Below are positions 1 to 4,746 of a stretch of 8,133 nt of DNA, in pieces. Position 1 is the first letter of the stretch. Each line of letters begins with the position of its first letter. The DNA comes from Actinomycetota bacterium (GTDB lineage: Bacteria > Zhuqueibacterota > Zhuqueibacteria > Residuimicrobiales > Krinioviventaceae): positions 1 to 8,133 of the forward strand of contig JAACEJ010000124.1 in the NCBI GenBank assembly GCA_011682565.1, read 5' to 3'. The position numbers were made by a program, and so were the translations under genes. The notes beneath the pieces are model-generated. The model was not told the DNA's origin, made no database searches, and worked only from the letters and a program-made list of their open reading frames with translations.

Positions 1-220
1 AATTATTCACCATAGAACGATCGGCAAAATTTTTCAAATCTTTAAACGTGAACGACTTTTGATTTCGGTAGAGCATCGATCTCTCCAGCCGCTCAATAAA
101 ATCTTTTTTCGAAATTTTAATATTATTGACACGAAGCACCCAGGATGTGTCGAAATAACTGCACGATAAGAGCAGCATAACTCCCAGAATTGGAAATAGT
201 AAATATTTTTTCTTAAGCAA
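1..220 (-). CDS. Lipoprotein, SurA/parvulin foldase-like N-terminus (partial, cut by left window edge)
   Basis: The first 73 residues are visible and the rest lies outside the window. Translation from a TTG at 220 gives a lysine-rich start (MLKKKY), a hydrophobic stretch to about residue 18, and a lipobox-like L-L-S-C with Cys20, so this is an exported lipid-anchored protein. Residues 27-45 (WVLRVNNIKISKKDFIERL) match the usual opening of SurA/PpiC-type chaperones, in which a short 'VNG-x-I-x-x-x-x-F' strand leads into a helical chaperone domain. The parvulin isomerase domain, if present, is not visible. The start was chosen because AGAAAGGA sits 6 nt upstream. The same frame offers another TTG at 247 that would add 9 residues. 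An overlapping frame opening with ATG at 279 runs through the same DNA, but its protein has no signal or family features and I take it as a shadow. The lipoprotein call is firm; the foldase family is moderately sure. Confidence 0.7.
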   Translation of the reverse strand, partial: MLKKKYLLFPILGVMLLLSCSYFDTSWVLRVNNIKISKKDFIERLERSMLYRNQKSFTFKDLKNFADRSMVNN

Positions 221-226
221 AGTGAA

Positions 227-234
227 TCCTTTCT
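227..234 (-). promoter_or_regulatory. Ribosome binding site deciding the TTG start at 220
   Basis: AGAAAGGA reads on the minus strand, with 6 nt between it and the TTG at 220. It selects the lipoprotein frame over the overlapping frame that begins with ATG at 279, which has no comparable site. Confidence 0.6.
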
Positions 235-290
235 TATATTTTTCCAAAACAACTGATCTTGTTTTTTCGTTTCGTTCATTTTAATTGGGT

Positions 291-360
291 TTAAACATCC
301 CCCTAAATTCCCCTTTGAAGGGGGACAATTTCGCCGCAGGCGAAATCAGGGGGGTGTAAA
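291..360. repeat. C-rich/G-rich palindromic intergenic repeat with nested hairpins
   Basis: Three nested inverted repeats are visible. The outer arms are TTAAACATCCCCCT (291-304) and AGGGGGGTGTAAA (348-360), which pair imperfectly. Inside is a perfect palindrome CCCCTTTGAAGGGG (310-323). Next to it is a perfect 8-bp stem ATTTCGCC (328-335) / GGCGAAAT (339-346) with a GCA loop. An outer stem enclosing two hairpins would fold as a three-way junction in RNA or a cruciform in DNA. It lies between the DPM1-like gene and the downstream lipoprotein gene. It lacks a U-tract on the minus-strand side, so it is not a standard intrinsic terminator, though it could slow polymerase or protect the upstream mRNA 3' end. 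The C5-TAAAT-type opening resembles REP/MITE-like repeats dispersed in many FCB-group genomes (from memory). No second copy occurs in this window. Confidence 0.75.
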
Positions 361-402
361 CCAGTGCATTAGTGCAATAAAGCACGTAAATTTACAAAAT
401 TA

Positions 403-1119
403 TCATAACCTCCCCACAATGCTCAACCATTTTAATTTCCACACCATCCAAATTGCTTCGCGGACAATTTTCTTCGACATTTTCGATGAACCGGCGGCGC
501 GATCAATAAAAATAATCGGGATCTCGCCAATACTGAATCCTTTTTTCCATGCTTTGAAATTCATCTCGATCTGAAAAGAATAACCATCCGAATGAATTCT
601 GTCAAGGTCGATGCTTTCCAGCACTTTTCGGCGGAAACATTTAAAACCGCTGGTACAATCACGTACCGGCAGCCCGGTGATGAGCCGCGTGTATTTGCTG
701 GCGCCGATGCTTAACAGCAGTCTCACCAATGGCCAGTGAACGACATTTATCCCTTCCACATACCTGGAACCCAGGACAACATCATATTTGTCAGCGGCCC
801 GAATTAATTTTTTTAATTCGCCGGGGTCGTGAGAAAAATCCGCATCCATTTCCAAAATCAGATCATACCCATTTTCAAGCGCGTATCTGAACCCCGCGAC
901 ATAGGCGGTGCCGAGCCCTGCTTTTTGCTGTCTTTGCAGGAGATGAATACGCTGGTTTTTTTCCTGCATTTTTGTGACAATATCGCCGGTTCCATCGGGT
1001 GAATTATCATCCACAACAAGGACATGTAAATTCTCAATATTTTGATTGAAAATCGCAACAAGAATATTTTTAATATTTTGGCTTTCGTTATACGTAGGAA
1101 TGATGATCAGAATTTTCAA
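403..1119 (-). CDS. DPM1-like polyprenyl-phosphate mannose synthase (GT2 family)
   Basis: A 238-residue GT-A-fold glycosyltransferase predicted to move mannose from GDP-mannose to a polyprenyl phosphate on the cytoplasmic face of the inner membrane. Seen in order: MKILIIIPTYNE (1-12), VVDDNSPDGT (35-44), the K-A-G-L-G-T-A-Y stretch (66-73), EMDADFSHDP (90-99) with the metal-binding DAD at 92-94, GSRYVEG, the D-C-T-S-G-F-K segment, and the SDGYSFQIEM / GEIPIIFIDR / GSSKM tail. These are hallmarks of the DPM1 branch rather than general GT2 enzymes. It ends about 20 residues after the catalytic core and has no C-terminal transmembrane helices, as in the human catalytic subunit, so membrane attachment or donor flipping would need a partner. 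The start is set at TTG 1119, with GGAG 6 nt upstream and a family-like N-terminus; a TTG at 1140 adds 7 residues but has no ribosome site. It follows the RmlD gene by 71 nt. Glucose rather than mannose is possible but less likely. Confidence 0.85.
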   Translation of the reverse strand: MKILIIIPTYNESQNIKNILVAIFNQNIENLHVLVVDDNSPDGTGDIVTKMQEKNQRIHLLQRQQKAGLGTAYVAGFRYALENGYDLILEMDADFSHDPGELKKLIRAADKYDVVLGSRYVEGINVVHWPLVRLLLSIGASKYTRLITGLPVRDCTSGFKCFRRKVLESIDLDRIHSDGYSFQIEMNFKAWKKGFSIGEIPIIFIDRAAGSSKMSKKIVREAIWMVWKLKWLSIVGRL

Positions 1120-1125
1120 GGTCTG

Positions 1126-1129
1126 CTCC
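1126..1129 (-). promoter_or_regulatory. Ribosome binding site deciding the TTG start at 1119
   Basis: GGAG on the minus strand lies 6 nt before TTG 1119. The longer reading from TTG 1140 would place this site inside the coding region and leave the gene with no Shine-Dalgarno sequence. Confidence 0.6.
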
Positions 1130-1190
1130 GAAATGTTCAATGTGGAAGGAATATTTTGACGCGTCTGTTTTCCAATTCATTTGAGATTTT

Positions 1191-2075
1191 TCAGTTGAAT
1201 TGTTCTTTCAGCTTGACCAAACCTTCCTTTGCATTACTCAATTCAATGTTGCATTCATTTATCGCCTTGTCCACGAGCAACCCGGAATTCAATGGACGCG
1301 GCGCAGCCTGATTCAGGACGTTGGTCGTTATTGGGGTGATGAGAGATTCATCCAGTTCAAAAACCTGTGCGATTTGCCGGGCAAAGGTCAGTCGGTCGAG
1401 GATTTCACGTCCGGCAATATTCAAAACACCTCTATAGTCGGTACCGATAACTTGCCAGATTCCGCCCGCCAGTTCATCGGCCAGCGTGGTATTGCCGATT
1501 TGGTCGGTTACAATTGTAACCGGCTGTTGTTGCCTCAGCTTTTCAATCAGCCAGGAAACAAAATTTGCATTTCCGAAAATATTTTTACCGTACAAAATCA
1601 TCGTTCTGATAATGATATATTCGACGGGTGAAGCACGGAGTGCATTTTCACCCGCCAGTTTTGAGCGACCATAATATCCCAAAGGATTGGGGACAGCATT
1701 TTCATCATAAGGTCCGTTTTTGCCGTCGAAAATATAATCCGTTGAAATATGAACAATTTTCGAATGCGCTTTTCTTGCGGCATAAGCCAGGTTTTCTACA
1801 GCCTCTACGTTCACTTGCCAGCATAACCGGCGTTCTTTTTCCGCACCGTCAACGTTCGTATAGGCGGCCGCATTGATGATCCAATCCGGAGCCAATTTGA
1901 GCACAAGTTCAAGCACTTGCCGGCGGTTGGTTATATCACATTTTGAAAAGGACTGCCGAGGCAAAATGGGACTCTCCTCTTGCAAGTCTATTCCAAAAAT
2001 ATCAACGTGGTCGGGCGCGAGTGCAACCAACTTTTGCCCCAACAGGCCATGACAGCCGGTAATTAATACTCGCAA
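1191..2075 (-). CDS. rfbD: dTDP-4-dehydrorhamnose reductase (RmlD family)
   Basis: A 294-residue cytoplasmic extended short-chain dehydrogenase, the usual length for RmlD. The family catalyses NAD(P)H-dependent reduction of dTDP-4-keto-rhamnose to dTDP-L-rhamnose, the last step of rhamnose donor synthesis. Visible: a Rossmann nucleotide-binding motif TGCHGLLG (6-13), INAAAYTNVDGAE (67-79), HISTDYIFDG (109-118) and the catalytic Y-x-x-x-K as Tyr135 and Lys139 in YYGRSKLAGE. The C-terminal part carries the family's R-P-L-N-S-type segment (APRPLNS). The frame is open upstream to 2276, but that extension only rereads purE in another frame. The TTG at 2075, with AAAAGGA 5 nt upstream and the expected MRVLITG start, is the supported start. 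It begins 19 nt after purE. RmlA, RmlB and RmlC are not in this window, so the substrate is assigned by family; related reductases of other 4-keto sugars cannot be excluded. Confidence 0.85.
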   Translation of the reverse strand: MRVLITGCHGLLGQKLVALAPDHVDIFGIDLQEESPILPRQSFSKCDITNRRQVLELVLKLAPDWIINAAAYTNVDGAEKERRLCWQVNVEAVENLAYAARKAHSKIVHISTDYIFDGKNGPYDENAVPNPLGYYGRSKLAGENALRASPVEYIIIRTMILYGKNIFGNANFVSWLIEKLRQQQPVTIVTDQIGNTTLADELAGGIWQVIGTDYRGVLNIAGREILDRLTFARQIAQVFELDESLITPITTNVLNQAAPRPLNSGLLVDKAINECNIELSNAKEGLVKLKEQFN

Positions 2076-2080
2076 TGATT

Positions 2081-2087
2081 TCCTTTT
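2081..2087 (-). promoter_or_regulatory. Ribosome binding site deciding the TTG start at 2075
   Basis: AAAAGGA on the minus strand, 5 nt before TTG 2075 and inside the 19-nt gap after the purE stop. It rules out the roughly 67-residue upstream extension of the RmlD frame into purE. Confidence 0.6.
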
Positions 2088-2094
2088 AATTTTC

Positions 2095-2553
2095 TCAAAT
2101 TTTGCAACCGTTTTTTCTGAACTCGAGCAGCTTGTTTTTAATCTCTTCGTTTTGCGGCGCCAGGATTTCAGCAACAAAAATGGCAGCATTGCCGGCACCT
2201 GCTTTGCCGATGGACATGGTTGCCACCGGCACGCCTTTCGGCATTTGCACAATGGCATAAAGTGCATCGACACCATTCAATGCGGAACCGGCAAGCGGTA
2301 CGCCGATGACCGGCAGAGTCGTATAGCTGGCGATAACTCCCGGCAGGTGCGCGGCCATCCCGGCCCCGGCGATGATCGCGGAAAAACCATTTTCCTCAGC
2401 CGATTGCGCGAACCGAGCAGTGGCTTCCGGCGTACGATGCGCGGAAAGTGTGAATACCCCAAACTGAATGCCAAAATAATCCAAAAACTTTTCCGCCTCT
2501 GCCATTACTTCTGCATCAGACGTGCTTCCCATTACAATTGCAACTTTCGACAT
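2095..2553 (-). CDS. purE: N5-carboxyaminoimidazole ribonucleotide mutase (PurE, class I)
   Basis: A 152-residue cytoplasmic enzyme of de novo purine synthesis that converts N5-CAIR to CAIR; class I enzymes work with PurK, which is not in this window. The whole family pattern is present: MSKVAIVMGSTSD (1-13, phosphate/substrate loop), the SAHRTP motif (37-42) with the catalytic His39, GAGMAAHLPGV (63-73), PVIGVPL, and the QMPKGVPVATMSIG stretch. Class II PurE proteins lack the AAHLPG block, which supports class I. One departure is Met66, where most class I proteins have a third glycine (GAGGAAHLPG). The start is ATG 2553, with GGAG 9 nt upstream and only 1 nt after the preceding lipoprotein's stop. 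ATG 2568 would add five residues and overlap that gene, with no good ribosome site. Its place among envelope and glycan genes is unusual, and the tight spacing implies translational coupling. Confidence 0.95.
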   Translation of the reverse strand: MSKVAIVMGSTSDAEVMAEAEKFLDYFGIQFGVFTLSAHRTPEATARFAQSAEENGFSAIIAGAGMAAHLPGVIASYTTLPVIGVPLAGSALNGVDALYAIVQMPKGVPVATMSIGKAGAGNAAIFVAEILAPQNEEIKNKLLEFRKNGCKI

Positions 2554-2554
2554 G

Positions 2555-3607
2555 CTACTCTGCTCCATGCTTCACTTCATCTGCTGTTTTAAATGTATTG
2601 GCCATGGCTATCAGTTGCCGCATAAACGGCCATTTTCTTCGACCGGGTGCAAGAACGGCACAATCGATGAGATAAATCCGCCCATCGCTCTTATTATAAA
2701 AACCGATGCTGCGAAACGGCCCGCCGACAACCAGTTTTTTATTTTGCCAAATTCCATCCAATTGGATAGCAAAACGACCATTAAAATCAATATCTTTTTC
2801 CGCTACCTTGAGGCCGTCGTCCTGGTAGACAAAATCGCCTTCATAAAACTGTTTCGCCAGACTATCACGCTTGGCAATCATCCACTCTTTGTTCAGAATC
2901 GAGGGGTCCTCCACAGGCTCCCAGTAAACGGAAAACCAGCGCTGCGGCCCCATGCGTCGCAGCCATACAAATCGAGCCGCGGAAGAGTCAATCGCAACGA
3001 CATAATCATGCTGCACCCGTACGGTCCAACCGTGCTCCCGAAGAAACTTTTTCTCGACATCCTTTTGTTCAAAACTGTAGTATAAAGAAGCGGATACAAT
3101 ATTTTGCGTGTTTTCATCAAAAACCCGAAAAATAAGATTCTTGTGAATCTGAATTTGCTTTTTTAGCGTTGGAATGTCTTTGGCAACGAGCACGGCCAGC
3201 ATCTGATCTCGCGCCCAGGCATTTTTTTTCTGGAAAAAAAAGCTGCTATCCATCTCCACACGCTTTTTGGATGCATCACTTAAAAGTTTGTCGAGTAATT
3301 CTTTTGTGCGCCCCTGCGATTGCAATGTCCCAATGAGCAAAAGATTGGTGTAACGCGCCAAATCACCCAGGTCTTCAGGCGAACGCTGCGAAATTTTGAA
3401 AATAGTTTCCGGCTGCGGTGTCATCATCTCAACTCCCAAAGCCGCACGCACATCATCTTCAATTTGAGGCCAAAGCGAAGAGTCGGCAAGGACAATTATT
3501 TTGTCAAAAGATCCAATCGTTGCGGGTTTATGCTGACAACCTGACGAAAGAAGAAAGGCGCAAGCAAAAATCCCAACGAGCAATAATGTAATTATTTTGT
3601 TTTTCAT
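2555..3607 (-). CDS. DUF4837 family lipoprotein
   Basis: A 350-residue predicted lipoprotein of unknown function. The N-terminus has lysines at 2 and 4, a hydrophobic core (5-20), and a cysteine at 24 after L-L-S-S-G. The -3 position is Ser rather than Leu, so the lipobox is slightly off consensus but still plausible. The body matches my recollection of DUF4837: an early strand (DKIIVLADSSLW, 35-46), the PQPETIFKISQ segment (64-74), and a second half with a repeat-like layout including the 'VYWEPVEDPSILNKEW' stretch. No catalytic residues or membrane helices beyond the signal are evident. The start at ATG 3607 is set by GGAGG 8 nt upstream; the frame extends 13 codons further without a signal-like start. 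It follows the YbhN-like gene by 104 nt and abuts purE by 1 nt. DUF4837 proteins are mostly seen in Bacteroidota and relatives, as I recall. No function can be assigned from sequence. Confidence 0.8.
   Translation of the reverse strand: MKNKIITLLLVGIFACAFLLSSGCQHKPATIGSFDKIIVLADSSLWPQIEDDVRAALGVEMMTPQPETIFKISQRSPEDLGDLARYTNLLLIGTLQSQGRTKELLDKLLSDASKKRVEMDSSFFFQKKNAWARDQMLAVLVAKDIPTLKKQIQIHKNLIFRVFDENTQNIVSASLYYSFEQKDVEKKFLREHGWTVRVQHDYVVAIDSSAARFVWLRRMGPQRWFSVYWEPVEDPSILNKEWMIAKRDSLAKQFYEGDFVYQDDGLKVAEKDIDFNGRFAIQLDGIWQNKKLVVGGPFRSIGFYNKSDGRIYLIDCAVLAPGRRKWPFMRQLIAMANTFKTADEVKHGAE
2563..2566 (-). promoter_or_regulatory. Ribosome binding site of purE, inside the upstream gene's 3' end
   Basis: GGAG lies 9 nt before ATG 2553 and within the last codons of the DUF4837 gene. 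This favours ATG 2553 over ATG 2568 and means ribosomes finishing the upstream gene pass directly over the purE start site. Confidence 0.5.
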
Positions 3608-3615
3608 CTTTCCAT

Positions 3616-3620
3616 CCTCC
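3616..3620 (-). promoter_or_regulatory. Strong ribosome binding site of the DUF4837 gene
   Basis: GGAGG on the minus strand, 8 nt before ATG 3607, the best Shine-Dalgarno match in the window. It removes the 13-residue upstream extension and puts the start directly before the lipoprotein signal peptide. Confidence 0.7.
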
Positions 3621-3651
3621 AATTTATTTTGAAAAAGGAAGAACATCTTTG

Positions 3652-3676
3652 GCCGGTTTAATCCGGCATATTTTTT
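3652..3676 (+). terminator. Possible plus-strand-facing intrinsic terminator (antisense to the operon)
   Basis: GCCGG (3652-3656) and CCGGC (3663-3667) form a 5-bp stem with a 6-nt loop. On the plus strand this is followed closely by ATATTTTTT (3668-3676). Read on the minus strand, the T-run becomes an A-run before the hairpin and no U-tract follows, so it would not stop the operon's own transcription. The stem is short and no plus-strand gene is present, so this is only a weak candidate for ending antisense transcripts. Confidence 0.25.
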
Positions 3677-3711
3677 ACTTTAGCAACATCACGGATGAGC
3701 CTGCAAGGCGG

Positions 3712-4728
3712 CTATACCAATTCCTGTTTATCAGTACGGGTATGAAATTTCTCTTTCCTGAGCGCAAAAATGATTCCGCCCGGAATTGTTGCGACAACAC
3801 CGACCAGGTAAGCAAGAAATTCAAACACGACAACAGCCGTTGACGGGACGCCTGCTTGGGCGAACAATGTCACCCCGCTCTGCTCCCGGACGCCAATACC
3901 GCCGAGAGAAATGGGCAGGCTTGCGGCCATAGCAATGATGGGCACAAATACAAAAAAATAAATCGCATTAACGTGTACGCCAACGGCTCGGGCTGTCAAA
4001 ATATGCGTGCAAACCCGCAAGCTCTGAACCACCAGCGATATTACAAATATTCTCAAGAGCATTTTTTTGTTATGACGAAATCTGTTAATTTCAAAATAAA
4101 TATCCCGCAGTTTATCGGTAACAAACGTCGGCAAAAGATATGTCAGCAGCCATGACATTTTTCGTGCAATGTTTAGCTTGAGAAAGAACAATATGCCAAA
4201 AATCCAGCCGAAAAAAATAACCGCAATTGTAAGAATGGTTACCAGCGATGCCAGGCTTTTAATCCAAACAAGTGAGACGATCAACGCCAACATCGTTAAA
4301 GTGAAAAAACCAACAAATCGGTCAAACAAAACCGTTGAGAAAGCATTCATCGTATCGCCCGAACTCCGCTGCACATCATAAATTCGAAAGGCATCGCCAC
4401 CCACGTAGCCGATAAGAAAATTATTAAAGAACAATCCTACGTGATAATAGGAGACAACCCGCCAAAAAGATAATCGGATTCCTTTAATCCTGAGTAAAAG
4501 ATACCATTGAAAAGCGCCAAGCAAATTACTTGAAGAAAAAGTCAATATACTGGCCAAAATCCATACCCAATTGGCATGACTGATTTGTTTACCGACATTT
4601 TGAATGCCGATTCGCTGCAGTAACCATAAGATCAGCCCGGCGCTGACAAAGAACTTGATTATTGAAAAGATATGCTGCCGTATTGCCGGTATTGAACGTG
4701 ACGGTCGATCCGATTTCTTTTTATTCAA
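3712..4728 (-). CDS. Flippase-like integral membrane protein (YbhN/UPF0104, LPG synthase TM family)
   Basis: A 338-residue multi-helix inner-membrane protein of the lysylphosphatidylglycerol-synthase transmembrane family (PF03706, often named 'flippase-like domain'). Hydrophobic segments are visible near 20-38, 55-78, 95-110, 137-155, 160-184, 226-246, 255-275 and 300-322. The conserved family motifs are present: N-F-L-I-G-Y-V-G-G-D-A-F-R (103-115), a D-R pair at 136-137, and LPISLGGIGVRE (271-282). There is no C-terminal lysyl-transferase domain, so it is the short form found next to lipid-linked sugar genes rather than a full MprF. Reported roles for the family involve moving or handling lipids or lipid-linked sugars; the substrate here is unknown. 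The only usable start is a TTG at 4728: the same frame has TAA and TGA just upstream. The nearby AGAGGA touches the start and a second GAGGA is 12 nt away, so spacing is poor. It follows the DUF2723 gene by 18 nt, consistent with joint expression. Confidence 0.85.
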   Translation of the reverse strand: MNKKKSDRPSRSIPAIRQHIFSIIKFFVSAGLILWLLQRIGIQNVGKQISHANWVWILASILTFSSSNLLGAFQWYLLLRIKGIRLSFWRVVSYYHVGLFFNNFLIGYVGGDAFRIYDVQRSSGDTMNAFSTVLFDRFVGFFTLTMLALIVSLVWIKSLASLVTILTIAVIFFGWIFGILFFLKLNIARKMSWLLTYLLPTFVTDKLRDIYFEINRFRHNKKMLLRIFVISLVVQSLRVCTHILTARAVGVHVNAIYFFVFVPIIAMAASLPISLGGIGVREQSGVTLFAQAGVPSTAVVVFEFLAYLVGVVATIPGGIIFALRKEKFHTRTDKQELV

Positions 4729-4746
4729 TCCTCTTTTATTTCCTCA

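Noticed and set aside
34..279. 81-residue minus-strand frame starting ATG at 279
   Set aside because: Its product has no signal, fold or family likeness, lacks a ribosome site, and overlaps the TTG-220 frame that has a Shine-Dalgarno site, signal peptide and lipobox.
363..395. Short repeats beside the palindrome: AGTGCATT/AGTGCAAT, GTGC-loop-GCAC and GTAAATTTAC
   Set aside because: Arms are only 4-10 bp, AT-rich and not followed by a U-tract; too small to call an operator or terminator.
1088..1180. 30-codon minus-strand frame (ATG 1180) overlapping the DPM1-like start
   Set aside because: No ribosome binding site and no leader-peptide or attenuator structure; it is out of frame with the DPM1-like gene and most likely chance.
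2076..2276. Upstream extension of the RmlD frame
   Set aside because: It only rereads purE in another frame; the product there is unlike any RmlD N-terminus and the TTG at 2075 has its own ribosome site.
2522..3085. 187-residue plus-strand open frame over the purE/DUF4837 junction
   Set aside because: It is antisense to two well-supported genes and its product resembles no family; low stop density explains it.
3623..3711. Possible promoter in the 104-nt spacer before the DUF4837 gene (TTGCTA with AT-rich DNA downstream)
   Set aside because: No convincing -10 element at the right distance, and the Bacteroidota-type TTTG/TAnnTTTG pair is absent.
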